This document shows, piece by piece, positions 1-12,908 of a DNA stretch of 64,000 bases. The stretch spans positions 26,463,795 to 26,527,794 of the forward strand of contig NC_092670.1 of the NCBI RefSeq assembly GCF_964355755.1. Reading direction: 5' to 3'. Numbering within the stretch: the stretch's first letter is position 1; the number at the start of each line of letters is the position of its first letter. A program made the translations under genes and the position numbers. The stretch is from Antedon mediterranea (lineage: Eukaryota > Echinodermata > Crinoidea > Comatulida > Antedonidae). Under the pieces are notes generated by a model. The model had not been told where the DNA came from, searched no databases, and saw only the letters and a program-made list of their open reading frames with translations.

Positions 1-136
1 ATAGATATATATGTATTGATGATGCTTCTATTGATATTTATAGGTTAAAGACCTTTAAAAAAGCGCTTCCTATCTGGGGTGTGTATCATGTGTTTTAACT
101 GGTGTCATCATCATCTGCAATAGAATATAATACCCC

Positions 137-211
137 TTTTACACCGGCAGTAAAATGGCATCAAGTCAACCCGGGACGCACTCGGGATGAACCTGTGTTT
201 GCGGTGTAAAA
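137..211. repeat. Short terminal-inverted-repeat element (MITE-like, about 75 bp)
   Basis: The segment begins TTTTACACCG and ends with its exact reverse complement CGGTGTAAAA. The interior is G+C-rich relative to the flanks and contains CCCGGGACGC followed by CTCGGG, a second small inverted repeat. No coding capacity. I infer a very small non-autonomous DNA-transposon derivative; only one copy is obvious here. Confidence 0.45.
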
Positions 212-2450
212 CGCTTATCAGCGTATCTTAAACCGCTCACTATAGTATTTAATTTACATACAATTAAGATAAGATTTACTTTGTTTATTTAATAAATAAA
301 ACTTATGGTTATTTGTTATTCTTTTTTATTTCAAGATATTATTCTTCACGAGTAGACTAAAGTTTTGTGTGTATTGCCAGAAAAACAAAATTGTAGGAGC
401 TATAATGAGCAGACCGTTACTAGGGTGTCTCTTCATGCGTAAGAGGGCGATATTTCTATTGATCTATAACATCAGGTTTGTATGCTAGTGTGTTTTTCTA
501 ATTTCTCTGGAATTGTTGACAGTATCTATTTTAAAAGTTAATACAGTGCCCTTGCAGCTTTCCTTATGAAGCCACATTAAAATTTAAAAAAAAAATTATA
601 TATACAGTATATTTCAAATGATAAGAATTATATTGTTTTTTTGGTGTTCAAATGACTAGTAAACAAACATGCAGTGAACTCATCAGTAAACTACAGTTTT
701 TTAAACTTATTAAAACACATTAAAACAGCCAGATAACAATGAGGCGGGGCAAAAGAGGCACAGCACGAAAAATGAGTATAAAAAAGTGGTATCAAGATCT
801 GGCTTATGCATTATGTCACACTTCAATAGCATGTTGTCAAAAGCACTTATTACTACCAAACTGAATATTAACATTTAGACCTGAGGAACTTGACTTTAAC
901 CTTTCTGTATATTTAAATATCATTAAATAAATATTTATTGAAGCTCTAACAAACATTCCAATCCTAACACAAAGTACTTTCTAATTTAGTGATTCTATGC
1001 TACCGTACTTTAAAGTGGAGGTGTAATTAGGGCTTTTCTTTCTGTTATTTACTTCAATATATATGTTATTATGTATAAACAAAAAAACAGTTTATATTAG
1101 AAATCAGAAAAATAAAAAATTTGAAGATATCAAAGAAACGCTATATATGTTTTTTTTTAGTAGTTAGGTAGTTCTCCTTACTCTAGATCACTTACGACAA
1201 ATTAATATTTAAAAGATTTAGCAAAGCATAGACAAAAGTTCACTGCTTTCTGTCAGACCTATGCCAATATCTGTATTTGAGCCTGGGGTCTATCAGCACT
1301 GATTACGCTTTTCAATCAAACAACAGAATTGGTTTGCAAAAAATCTGTGTGATATCTGTTGAATTTTGTAATGAAATGCATTTCAATTTGGGCTTAGAGT
1401 GGAAGCTATCTATTGCATTTTGAATGTAATTCTATCCGATTGCATGGCCAAAGGCAAAGTACAGTACTGTACCTGTATATATTATTCTGTATTGCAAAAA
1501 GTGTGTTATAAAACAAATAATTAATGTTTTGTATTCGTTGAATGGAGAGAATATTTCATTCATTGAAAATAGCCTTAAAATAGTATTTTTTGTATTCTTT
1601 TTTTCTTATTGATTACAATAATGTATACGTTAATTTCAAAATTATTTATCACAGAATTATGTCTTTGCATCACATTTGTACAAAACAACATAATGGTTAA
1701 AAGTTATTCACTACCGTCATTAATTCAAATTTTAATTCAAAATCAATTTACTATCAATTTAAAAAAAAACTACCTTTTATTTATCGACAAAGATGAATAA
1801 ACTAAAGTTCAATGAAGGTCATAGTTCACAATCATTGATCATCCCTATCATCGTATCAATACAATTAATCAACTTGTAGAAAACAGTAGTAGTTGGATCA
1901 ATATGTACTGTCAGTTTCATTCAAATCCAAAGGAGATAAATGTCAAAATTTGATGATTTATCAAATCAAAATTTAATTTTAACCTTAAAAGCAAGAAGCA
2001 GCAAATAACAAGTTTCGTTCACAAATAACAAAACTCGACAATCTGAAAAAATAACATTACTGTAGTTATACACTGCTAAAACAAATATCAATATACATTA
2101 CCATATAAAAATTGGAGACAAATTGGAGAATTCGATCTATTTCCTCATTTTTCAATGAGACTTTATATTACATATTCATAAAATACATCAGGATGACTGG
2201 CAAATATGATAGTACATGGGTGGTGGTAAATGCATGTATTTTATAATAAAATTATATTTTTATGCATTTTTAAAAGGGGAACGGGAAGACATTAATAGTT
2301 TCGTTATTATTGTATCCATAAATTTGTTAAAGATAATATGTAGTTTACAGATTAATAACGGTAACTTTACCTAATGTCGCACTTAATTTCACACAGTTAT
2401 TTTTATCATAATTTTACCAAAATTTAACCATTATGTAAAAAAAAACAATT
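212..2450. other. Anonymous A+T-rich non-coding DNA
   Basis: Every reading frame is broken by frequent stops and I see no exon, tRNA or transposon protein. The one recognisable item is about 40 bp at 1506-1545 that nearly matches one outer arm of the foldback element at 42425-42462 (shared core AATGTTTTGTATTCGT). Confidence 0.6.
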
Positions 2451-2550
2451 GACTCGCATGGTGAATGTCATGTGTTAACACCTGAGTCACATGGTGAATG
2501 TCATGTGATTGACTCGCATGGTGAATGTCATGTGTTAACACCTGAGTCGC
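2451..2550. repeat. 60-bp tandem duplication (about 1.7 copies)
   Basis: A 60-bp unit starting GACTCGCATGGTGAATGTCA is present once in full and then for about 40 bp more. The unit holds two copies of GGTGAATGTCATGTG, so it looks built by an earlier internal duplication. No coding role is evident. Confidence 0.9.
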
Positions 2551-4310
2551 ACATTTGTATTTGATCATATTGTACAGTAGTTATTAAGGACCTGAGCAGC
2601 ATTCCTCTCACGATTCTGCAATCATTGACAAATGTTTAAGCATTTTGATGTTTTGCAGGAATAATCAACATCCTCCAGACCAACTTGTTGGAAACATTTA
2701 AATATGGCAATAGAAGAGGAATGCACATGTGTAATGTGCAGTTAAAACTAATATATGTACGATATTTTGGGCAACTTTAATTAGTTTTACTGTGGAACTA
2801 GAATGGTTAAAAAATAAATAAAAATCACATTTGTTGAAATACTATTTTACCCTTACAAAAAGATGTTATTTTAAAATGTTGACATTTTAAAAATAGAAAA
2901 CAAATTAAGGTAAAAAAATGTTTTTAGAAATCCAAATAAAATACAGTACAACATTTTAAAAACAACATTTTAAAAAATGGTAATGTCATAAAGAAATAAT
3001 AAATGGTACATTGAATAAACTAAATTCAAATTGATAAATACTATTTTATTTTCTTAAGTTAAATTATAATACGTTAACCAAATATTACTGTACCGTGGTT
3101 TAATATAAATTGTTCTACAAAAATAACTAAAATAGTATAGTCTTAAATTGTTGATATATTTATCTATGAAAAATGAGCATTTTTGCATTTGGCAGAAATT
3201 CAAATAAATAAATATTCTGCGTATTTGAGATTACGGTAGAGCAAATTTAATGAAAATCAACTTGTACAAGTTTTACAGGAACAGCTTTATAAAAATTACC
3301 ATATTAAGCATTTTTGAGTAGACATAATTAAGCCTAAACAGTTTACTCAATTCTAACAGTGACTGGCTTTTGAAATTTATAATACAGTATATACAAATTT
3401 TAATTAAACTACAACAAATAATAAAAATAAATGAAAAGTAAAAATATCTTTTAAACAGGAATAATGCTATATTTAGATTAATACAGAATTTTAACAAGAA
3501 AAACAGAACTGTAAACTTGATTATACATGTGTACAAACAAACTAGCTTTGTTACATTCAGCCAGATAAATGATAATTACTAAACTAATATATCAAATATC
3601 CAGAAAAATATAAGGCCAGGAAGATACATTAATGTTTTATATAATCATATTTATGTTATCAACGTCTAAAATGCACTCAAGTGCAAAAGGTAAAATGCAG
3701 CAAGCAGAACATAATTTATATGAATAACAGAAGACAGGCAATATAACCTGATAACTATGTATTCAAATTATACATCTTTTTAGTTTTAGAAACTGTATAA
3801 GTAAGAGCAATACACAATTATAATTTATTATTTATGCCACCCTACAATTTTTTTCACAAGCAATTATGACATGTTTTGTGAACATTTTATTTGTTATTTT
3901 AAAAAAAAAATTGAAAAAAAAAATCATAATCGGTACATTCTTTTGTATTTTACATAATATAGTTTTAATTTTTACATGGGATACATTAAACTATTTAAAT
4001 GACTATATACTAATTCTAGTCTTAAATTAGCCTTTGTCTAAAATGCATGTGATTTCATAGTTTGTTGTAAATGAAAGAAAGTATGTTTCTCTCCTCATAT
4101 CAAGAATCACAAGTGAATTTATAGGTTTTCAGTACAAAATCTGAGCCACTTTGACCGATTACATGATCCCTCTAGCGAATAAGCTTAAGAAAAACAAGAT
4201 TGAATCACAAACATATTATTATCAGGTCATAAGTGCTGTAATCTTTTTCTGTTCACATTTTCTAGCGTACGTGCACATGGCATTGTGCGGATAACTATCT
4301 AGTCAAATCT
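2551..4310. other. Anonymous A+T-rich non-coding DNA
   Basis: No convincing exon, RNA gene or transposon remnant. The longest frame, 87 codons on the minus strand near 3273-3536, is made almost entirely of Phe, Leu, Ile, Lys and Tyr codons, as expected from A+T-rich sequence by chance. Confidence 0.6.
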
Positions 4311-4324
4311 AATTAAAATTATTG

Positions 4325-4465
4325 TTAAGAGTAATACAATTACAGGTGCCCTGGTAATTGGAGACGGGTTACACCATAATATATTATTTAGAGTTTTAAA
4401 TTTAATGTTATTAACAATACAACTACTGGTGCCTTGGGTATTGGAGACGGTCACATCAAGTTATT
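4325..4465. repeat. Diverged direct pair of about 45 bp
   Basis: Two segments, near 4327-4371 and 4410-4455, share the order AATACAA, GGTGCC, TTGG, ATTGGAGACGG. They are about 80 bp apart and clearly diverged. This looks like an old local duplication. Confidence 0.5.
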
Positions 4466-5393
4466 GTTCATAAGGTTAGATACATTGACCACTTGGGAGT
4501 CACCAATTTGCTTTAAGGTAACTGTTTTGTGTTTTTATCGTTTTTTGTTTGTGCATTTAGAAAGATTGTCATATTTTTTAGACAATCTATGGGTGACAAG
4601 ATTCCTTTTGTTGCATACTGTGACATTAGACCTTCGATCCAAATTATTCACATCTGTGATTCTCATGATTACGTTTAAATATGTTTAATTGAAAGTGATT
4701 AAATTTAAAAAAAACAGGAAAAATATATCAACATTTTCCAATAGTGTTTTTTAATACATTACACTTTTTCAGTAACTTGGTTATTAGTTTACAAGAATAC
4801 TGTATGTCTCAAAATGTGTTGCACTTGGCAACGAACGTGTTTTGTTCATCGGTGAACGTGTTGGTGTAGTTTTTCCCCTTTTGTAAATTATAGTGTCGAA
4901 AAATGGCAAATCAATTTTATATACACAATTAATGCAATTTTGTTTTGGCCAAAAGTATTATTAAATGTAACATTATGATTTTGCAGTGTACAATAGTATA
5001 AACTAGGCCTAGCTAGGGCGTCTACTCAGCCTAGCTAGGCTTGAATTCATACTGTATGTCTAGGCCTAAAAAAAGTTTGAAACGGCATGGTTGTTCCGCA
5101 CCTCTTTTATCGTTCGTGGGTGTTCTTGCACGTTCTTGCACATTAGGAATTGTGAAACACAAAATCCTCTACAAAACTAGACTGGTATTGCTCACATCAC
5201 AGAATAGTTAAATTATATAGAAGCTTAGGCTTGACTGAAGAGAAATTATTCAGGCACCATCATCTGTAGGATGATGCCGAGTGCCAGAACAAACCGATTT
5301 CGCTGCCATAAGGCTATCAGCCTAGCCTTGGCCAAGTAGTAATTGGTACATACCTAGTAGGCCTAGGCCTAGCTTTTATGAATTACATAGGGT

Positions 5394-5516
5394 TTCACGA
5401 AACCTAAGATCATTAAAGCTAAGACCCACCTAAGATCATTAAAGCTAAGACCCCCTAAGACCTATGATCACGAAACCTAAGACCCAAGACCTAAGATTAC
5501 AAATTCTAAGATATAC
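5394..5516. repeat. Degenerate CTAAGA-rich short tandem repeat
   Basis: A roughly 25-bp unit (CCTAAGATCATTAAAGCTAA then GACC) occurs twice in near-perfect form and then decays into shorter pieces. CTAAGA occurs about eight times in about 120 bp. It is not the canonical animal telomere repeat (TTAGGG). Confidence 0.75.
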
Positions 5517-5539
5517 GACAGTAAAAAAAAAACACATTT

Positions 5540-5720
5540 GAAGATTTTTTCGCGATGCGGCTTTAGCCAGCTATATTCCCAGAGGACTATTCATTCAGAA
5601 GCTATATCAAGCGGAAGTTATAGTTCTAGAGACTGACAGTTTTGGAACTTTGTAAACTCGGCAGGGTCATGCTCAAATTAAAAACCTCAAGGCATGTCTG
5701 GGAGAACTATGAAAACATTT
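5540..5720 (+). repeat. Dispersed repeat, copy 1 (partner at 49766-49935)
   Basis: This shares ordered blocks with 49766-49935: GATTTTTTC, GCTTTAGCC, GTTATAGT, CTAGAG, TTTGTAAACT and a GTCTGGGA block. The two are diverged but collinear for over 150 bp in the same orientation, so they are copies of one interspersed repeat of unknown class. Confidence 0.6.
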
Positions 5721-6055
5721 GCTGATAATACAGTATTATTAAGATACATGTAGACAGTAATCTGTAAAATCTTTTTAAATAAATAATGACTATGTTCTAA
5801 TTGCTGTCAACCTAGGCCAGTATTATAATTCACTGTCAAATCAGTCAAATCAAAACTTTACTTTGGCTGTCAACCTATAGGCAAGTATTTACAATGACTC
5901 CCATTTGACTGTCAATCTAGGCTAATGTTATAACAATTCCTCATCAGAATAATCATTGAATTATGATCAAAACAGTCCATAGTAAAGTTTTGTTTCATAA
6001 TAGGATACAATTTGTTCACACTTGAACTTGGTTTGGTGGGTACTGTTTGGTTTTC

Positions 6056-6220
6056 ATTATTATTACATTTTTATTATTATTGTTGTAAATTGTATAGTTA
6101 GCTTTGTAATGTGATTTTAGTAAATGTTGATGTAGAACGCACCTTCATTAATATCGAAGTGTGCAACTGTTACAAAAGTGTATGTTGAAATAAATAATTA
6201 TCATTATTAATATTATTATA
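6056..6220 (+). mobile_element. Possible non-LTR retrotransposon 3' tail
   Basis: A non-coding stretch ends in a run of TAAATAATTATCATTATTAA-type simple sequence, the kind of microsatellite tail common at LINE 3' ends. No coding part is attached, so the class is inferred from the tail alone. Confidence 0.3.
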
Positions 6221-6221
6221 A

Positions 6222-6480
6222 GGTGTATTGTCCCCCAAAAAAAATGAAGATTAAATAAGTCCATTCCCTACGTTTTTTAGATCTAATTTAAGGTCACAAA
6301 CTACATTTAATGTAAAAATAAATAATATACGGTCCTATTGAGATAACTTTTTTCATCTTGAAATAGTTAAAAATGTGAAAAATAAGGTGATTCTAATCAT
6401 TTTAGCGGCCCGCTATAAATCCCAACTTGTATTGCACGTGGATTGATTTTTTTGTTTTTCTTCTGTAATTCACCCAGTTT
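6222..6480 (-). mobile_element. MITE-1, partial copy, with an abutting MITE-4 terminus
   Basis: From about 6257 the sequence matches one end of MITE-1 (other copies 13084-13352, 24711-25447, 38155-38778, 60045-60605), including the landmark GCGGCCCGCTATAAATCCCA. The end reads AAGTCCATTCCCTACG, resembling the opposite MITE-1 terminus AAAGACCCATTCCTAC. Immediately before it, 6222-6236 reads GTGTATTGTCCCCC, the terminus of MITE-4. The MITE stops where the LINE fragment begins at about 6481. Confidence 0.7.
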
Positions 6481-6483
6481 ATC

Positions 6484-7212
6484 TTAGAAAAACAGTACAT
6501 GTATGTATTACAAGAGAGTATAGATATATATCACAGGAAAATGTTGCGAAACATGATAGATATTAAATTAACAGATAGAGTGTGTAACACGAAAATATAC
6601 GAGATAACAAAACAAGAAGAATGGAGTAAAAGAATTAAACGAAGGAGACTAAAATGGTATGGACACATAATTAGATTACCGGAAGATACCCCAATCAAAC
6701 AAACAATGAAGGAAACTAACAGGAAAGTAAAACGACCCGTAGGAAGACCAAGAAATAACTGGATGAATCAAATAAAGAAAGACTTACAAGGACTAGTAGA
6801 CACTAACTAAGGGAGTGAGTGGCCGAGCGGTTAAGACAGTGGAACCGTAATTACGTAGCCATAACATCGGCAGGGGTTCGAGGCTCACTCACTCCATGGT
6901 TCTGGTGGTAGAACGAGTCTTCTCGGATAAGGACTATAAACCGTAGGTCCAGTGTACACATCTAGCTCGTGTGCACTTTAAAGAACCTAGTACATCTTTC
7001 GAGACGAGTAGGGGGTTACCCCGGTGTATTAGTACATTACAGCCACTGATCACCAACTGGGCCCTCTGGGAGACCAGTCTTTGACTGAAGAGGTTACCCA
7101 GTATAAATATATATTCAATCAATCTAACACAATAACAAACCATCCTGCCATAAACAGACAAAAATGGAAACAAATTGTGGAAAGCGTAATGTCGGAAGAC
7201 GGAAAACGTTAG
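6484..7212 (+). pseudogene. LINE reverse-transcriptase C-terminus, 5'-truncated and split by a SINE
   Basis: The frame from 6499 to 6807 gives about 103 residues with the signature of the C-terminal region of endonuclease/reverse-transcriptase LINEs: IKRRRLKWYGHIIRLPEDTP near residue 47, then KRPVGRPRNNW, then IKKDL. It stops at 6808 only because a SINE is inserted there. The same frame resumes after 7124 and ends with RQKWKQIVESV and a TAG at 7210-7212, a typical end for this family. The polymerase core and endonuclease are missing, so the fragment is dead. It abuts a truncated MITE-1 on its left, as expected for a 5'-truncated retrotransposition. Family membership rests on remembered motif patterns, not a search. 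Confidence 0.8.
6808..7123 (+). mobile_element. tRNA-derived SINE, copy 1, inserted in the LINE
   Basis: The head resembles a Leu/Ser-type tRNA: perfect 7-bp acceptor pairing GGAGTGA/TCACTCC, an A box in GTGGCCGAGCGGTTAAG and a B box in GGGGTTCGAGGCTC. The anticodon arm does not pair, so it is tRNA-derived rather than a tRNA gene. A body of about 200 bp follows (landmarks TCTTCTCGGATAAGGACTAT, GTAGGTCCAGTGTACAC, GTAGGGGGTTACCCCGGTG), shared with 52605-52900, then an A+T-rich tail. CTAAC at 6803-6807 and 7124-7128 flanks it as a target-site duplication. The core resembles the conserved central domains of several metazoan SINE superfamilies, but I cannot name one with confidence. Confidence 0.85.
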
Positions 7213-9390
7213 CAACTAACTATGTATTACATAATTTATGCTCTTTTACAATGGCTATATTGGAAAAAAAAATTGCATTTTGGCAAGCACTTTGTTATTA
7301 AATAATAACAAATATCATAGCATTAATTATTTTAATTTATAGCTTGGAACAAAAATAATTTGTGTTCGAAAATTAAATATAAATGCTTATGATGATCATG
7401 TTAAATTCTTTTTTTATTGTAGCAATATTGTTCTACATTTATGAATCTTACAGTTTAAACAGTGCATTAGCTTTATTCTTTCATTGATATTTAACGATAG
7501 ATCTATTGTTCCATGTTGTTGATTAATATTCAAATGTCAACATGTTTTTTTGGCATCTGTAAATTATGAATAATACATGATGCAATTACACATTGTAAAT
7601 GTTTCTTTTGTGTATTTTTTGTCCCTAAAAGTGAAATTCAAACTAGTAATTACCAGTAATCTTCATAATATAAACTATAATCTATGCATAGCCCACGTAG
7701 AGTAATTTCCATTGTGAACCATATGGTAACTTATTGTTCGCTGATGGACAAACTGAAATGATTGCCTTAAATTCTGATTCAATGACTGTGGCATTTAGAA
7801 ATAGGACTAACTTACTGACATTTATGTCATAAATAAATTGATTTTTAAAGTGATAATAAAATCATCATCATCATTTCTCAAGGCCTCTTATCAGAGAGAA
7901 CAACATGCGAGGAAAGGTTTAATTAATTAGTTTAATTATTGGACAGGGATGTTCCAACAAAAACACTTTTGCTTTGATAGGAAATTTTTTTTAACAGCTA
8001 AGTTTAGGTATGAAATAAACTGATAAAAATAAATGGTAATGATTATTCAAATTCTAACTGTAGTTCAAAACCAATAAATAAATATTAGGCAGCTTATCAT
8101 ACACAGTATCTTTTAAATGTGTTTTAATTGGTTATTTATTATTGTGTATATTAATTAGAATATTATATTCTGACTACTACTATTGCTGAATGAGCTTCAA
8201 TGGTGTAGGTTGAGGTTTCTCATAAGAACCTACAGGCAATGTGGTTTGTGGCTTTGGTTGTCATTACTATGCATTTAATCAATCAGCTAATTAACTTATG
8301 AGGCAAGGCTCATTAAACAGAATGGAGAACTGCCTGCAAAATACAGAAGAGACCATAATTCATACAAATTTAAGCTTACTTGCTAATTTTAGTATAAATG
8401 TCATTATGCTCTACTGCAGGCCTAAAATATAAAATTAACTATTAAAACATCTGGATTTTTAGAAATTGTTTATTTTTTAAATTAGGACACTCAACCTCAA
8501 ATGTGTCGGTATTGCTACTAATCATCAATCTAATATATATAATACTGTATAGAATTCTACAGTAGAATATGTTTCTACTACTGTGTCAATGCAGTAAATT
8601 CTGTTGATATCGTACAACTGCATAATCAGTTATTTGCCCTATTTAACAAATTGATTTTTCTCCAAAATGAACAGATTAAAAATCATGGCCTGCTATTTTA
8701 TGCAACCCAAAAGTTGTCAATTAAAAGAAAAAAAGACTCTTACAAAGTTTCTATTGAAATTTTAGACAAACTGAATATGCATAAACCATGCTCAAGTATC
8801 GCTCTACTTTCTATGTTTTTTATAGCCTTTTCACACAATAAAATAATTATAGATTTTTCCATGAAATTAATGTTCTATCAAAGTATAAGAAATGCATAGT
8901 CTATTGTTGATGAATTGTTGATGAATTTAATTAAATGCATTGTACTAGCTGTCTTCCATAATATTCACTCAACATACACACATTTAAGTCTCTACTGTAC
9001 AATATAAAATGTTTTATCTAATTCAATTTGATTGCAACATTAAATGTGCAAATAATGTCAATTACTATAGTGAAAATGCGAAGAATTACTGACTCATTGT
9101 AAACACACAATATTTTGGACAGTATGGTACAAGTACTCATAAAGTGAACATTCAATTAATAATTTCATCAATCACATCTTCACCACAGTTTAGCATATTA
9201 ATTAAACACATTTTTATTTCTTATGTTTACCTTGATTAAATCTGTCAAAATTATTGCATTTTAAAGTACTTATTGCATCCAATGTCACTTTAATTGAGTA
9301 TTAAATATTTTTAAACCACAAAAATATTTGTCAGTGACCTTGACAAATCTGTCACACTGTGGCAACTTTAATCTGATCTTGCTATAATTC
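7213..9390. other. Non-coding DNA, partly LINE 3'-end-like
   Basis: The first part may be 3' untranslated sequence of the preceding LINE, but no boundary is visible. At about 7843-7875 the sequence ends in ATAAAATCATCATCATCATT, resembling a LINE microsatellite tail. The rest is A+T-rich and anonymous, with no supported exon. Confidence 0.45.
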
Positions 9391-9399
9391 CCCAAATCT

Positions 9400-10999
9400 C
9401 TGTCTGTCCGGGTTTATTATATATTTATATATTATATATATCATATTATAATAATTATTATATAAATCGTTAAATTTAAATAAATGTTTCTACATGCCAA
9501 ATTTTCTTCCAAATCTTATATTTTTTGCTAAATTCATTATCTTTCGAAATTTTCATCTTCTAGTTTATTTTTATAACGTCATCATAGCTAAAAATTTAAA
9601 CATAATGTGGGTCCTATGCTGCACTGTATATAAATATTTGTTATAAACATTCATTCCGACTTAAAATAACGCTATATGAACAGGTTAAAAATGACAAAAT
9701 GTGCACATTCACAAAAAAGTGCTAAAAATGAAAATAATTAATCAGAATCCTCGATAACCCCCAATTTTTTTAATTTATTCTGGAAGCCATTGAGCCATTT
9801 TACGTAAAAAATATTGTGACGTCATCAAATGGCTACTTAAATTAAAAAATTAGGATTTTTTCTCTTTTGTCATAGATTATCACATTCAACAGAGAGCATG
9901 TTGTTTTTTTTCCTCAAATGTGCTTTCTCAAAAAAGATTCTGACAATAACAAGGGTTATCTGCAACTTTTTTTGGTAAAATAAAACCATTTAAATCATGC
10001 CTATTTATTTATTTATAATAGCTCCTCGGTATCACCGTGACCCCAAATTTTTTTCAACTTATGGTCACGAAGTATGAAATTTCTATTGAATTATGATTTT
10101 CCAGCCTTTCCTAGTCATTTTAAACAAAATTGACATTGTTTCAAATTAAAATGACGTCATACAAACACGTTGATTTAGACCATTTGTTTTGACCATGTTT
10201 TAGTTAAAAAGTTACAAAATATTGTCAAAATCATGCCTATTTTGAATCTATTATAGCTCCTCAGGATCAACCGTGGATAAGTTGTTGATGTGAATTCATG
10301 TAAAATTTTTACCTCTCGGATGTTGTGACATCATCGTATGGCCACATTTTTGCACACACATTTAATACAGCGCATCTCCGCTTATCTGCCCCTCAATTTT
10401 AATAAAGATTTTAATATCTTTTTGCTCAATCACTTATATTTCGCATGAGAATATTTAAATTTTGTCTAAAAATTTGAATAACCTGGGTGACTTATTTTCA
10501 TCCTTACAGTAATATATATTATATATATAAATTTCAATATGTTATAGTTCGTCATAATGAAACGTAACCCTCCTGGTTAAAACATATTATCAAAGCTTTT
10601 TAATTGTAGATATGGATTGATGTAACAATTTTGTCTATCGGATGTTGTGACATCATCATATGGCTAATTGAACTGAAAAAGTCTCTTCAATATGCTAATA
10701 TGTTGTTGCTCAGATTATTTTCTTCAAAATTGATATCTTCATGTTTCATTTTGATGATGCATGTTAAAAATTAGAATTTAAGGCGGTTCCCGTAATTTCA
10801 CTTATGCTACACTGTATGTAGTACGTATACTGTATATATACTTAGGCACAAACTAGAGAGCACACTATAAGAACATTTTATTTTATTCAGGTCATATCGG
10901 CATAATATTTTTTCTGTGCGCAATATTCTAATGTACAGTGTGAACATGGCTTTTGTCGTGCGGATAACTAACTCATAAAATTGACAAGTTCATATCTAG
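9400..10999 (+). mobile_element. Helentron/HINE-like non-autonomous element mosaic
   Basis: The right end at 10959-10999 has GCGGATAACT, a decayed hairpin (AACTC...AAGTT), then CTAG at 10996-10999 followed by T. This matches the cleaner ends at 33389-33392, 35371-35374 and 35844-35847. Internal landmarks (TTGTGACATCATC, ATGGCC, CTCCTCGG) recur in 33.4-35.8 kb. At 9930-9966 the left-end block of another copy appears in reverse orientation, matching 44905-44960 inverted, so two elements probably abut or nest. No protein is encoded. Helitron-group elements end in CTRR after a short hairpin and make no target duplication; the assignment follows from that structure. Confidence 0.5.
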
Positions 11000-11000
11000 T

Positions 11001-12905
11001 TCTTCTTTCTCTAGTTAATTTCACACTAATTTGTATATTTAAGCTAATTTACATATCATCGGGATGAGTGGCAAAGGTGTGATGCTTAAATTTTGATCTC
11101 CCCATCATATATGACCATTTAAAAATAAAAAATCTCTGTTTGCAATTTGTTTCACTGATTTCAATGATAGATTGCCTAGCCTATTACATGTTTATTAAAT
11201 TTTTTAAAAGTCTCGTTTATTTCAATACACTACTTTTCCATGTAATTCGACATTCCTCAGAGACAACGGCACACGATAACATTTTTAGAGGAAGGAAAGT
11301 TTTGAACATCAATGATAAATTGATGACAGACAGACTGTACCTTGTTGCATAAATCTCAAGACTCTTTTTTCCCAGACGTGCTTGATTGTCGAGCATGGAC
11401 CTATAAATTAGTCGAGTTTACAAATTCTCATTTCTGTCATTGGTAGTAAGTAAAAGCTTTGCGTGTGGTACAAGCTTCTTAATGCTTGATGTTTCTGATG
11501 ATAATAGGCGGAAATGGACATGGACGTGATACCACCAATTACATGCAATGTGACAGGCTTGACATCGCTACATGAATACTCGAACCAATTTCCAAAGTAA
11601 ATTGAAATTCTTGAAGAATATTTTTTGAATCTACCCAATAGGGTTTCTTATAAAACATGCTATATTAGCATGAACAAATTGATACATCTGCCTTTCAAAA
11701 TATGATTGGAAATGTCTTTTTCTAATGCTTCTAATCATCTATTCCATCTGGAATATTGATGATATGCATTCATTTATTTCTGTGCATCCGTAATTTTTGT
11801 AAGGATAACTCAACTAATATTTTTGAAAATTTGATCATGTAATTATCTACTATATTTAACCTAACCAGTTGATACTTTAATTAAAATTAGTTATTTCTGT
11901 TAATTACAGAATGCTTATGCTTGCTTGTTGCTTATTTAAATTAATTTATGAACACATTCTTGTATTTACATATTTGTGTGACCATGCAGGCAAGATAGAA
12001 AACAGCTTATCTGTATGTTAGTCGAATAATCTTCTACGGTTTCAGAAGATAACATAATTTATTGAATATACATATAAATCGGTGGCATACGCTCATACTC
12101 ATAAAAATATGAACAAACGGATACAATGGGATTATAACTTGGAACAATAAAATAATAATAATTTAAAACGCACGGATGACTTTCTTTCTTTAAAAAATCA
12201 ACTGCATTTTGGATAAATATAACAGAGATATGCAGTAAATTTAACAAAATTAATATACAAATTTATAAAAGGGAAGTCAATAACTGATAACATACACACC
12301 ATTTATAAGCTGTCTGTAGTTGTAGAGTGTTAAGATTTCGATTTTTCTCAAACTAATTTTAATATTGCTGGAAAGTGAATATTGTTTCCCTTCTTTCCAA
12401 TAAGTTCTTAAAGTTAGGTTACCACAAACAAGTATAGTTTGATTAATTACTCTATGTGACTCTTAATAATAACAACTTATAGTTAGGGTTTAAATTGCGA
12501 AAATCACAAACGATATGTAAAAATCAATGGGAACTTTTTGATGTTAAAAACACTGTAATTCGTTTCTTTACAATATTGATTGGTAGTTTGTAAAGGTAGT
12601 TAAAGTTGAGGAAAACTAATTGATTTTAATTTTATTAAAAACTTTTTAAGATTTTAATATAATTTCACTGTATAATAATATCAAATGCAAAAATTATGTT
12701 TGCTGCACTTCATTTGACGTTCACATTTCTTTTACAAAAACAGAATTAGACTACTAAATGCACATAGGTTAATGTGTTCAAGTTCATAAATATCCTGGGT
12801 TTAGAAGCTATCTAATTCTTTGGCCATTCGAATACTAGTCGAAAATAATGGCAACCAATATGCACTGTAAGCCTTCACTTGTGACATGATTAGAATCATG
12901 GCTTT
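11001..12905. other. Anonymous non-coding DNA
   Basis: No transposon end or RNA gene is visible. A few open frames occur, such as one ending at 11352 after an acceptor-like CATTCCTCAG and a 76-codon minus-strand frame at 11408-11638. None has supporting splice, promoter or domain evidence. Confidence 0.5.
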
Positions 12906-12908
12906 TAA

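Noticed and set aside
5394-5516. Interstitial telomere repeat
   Set aside because: The repeated hexamer is CTAAGA within a longer 25-bp unit, not TTAGGG/CCCTAA.
6811-6896. Functional Leu/Ser tRNA gene
   Set aside because: Acceptor stem pairs perfectly, but the anticodon arm and variable arm do not form, the T stem is weak, and the sequence continues into a SINE body with target-site duplication.
8175-8260. Minus-strand Pro/Gln-rich 24-codon stretch (QPKPQTTLPVGSYEKPQ) ending in a stop
   Set aside because: It looks protein-like, but the only possible acceptors lack a pyrimidine tract and no partner exon is visible.
11263-11352. Plus-strand terminal-exon-like frame after CATTCCTCAG
   Set aside because: Acceptor is reasonable, but the 29-codon frame has no domain, no clear poly(A) signal at a fitting distance and no upstream exon.
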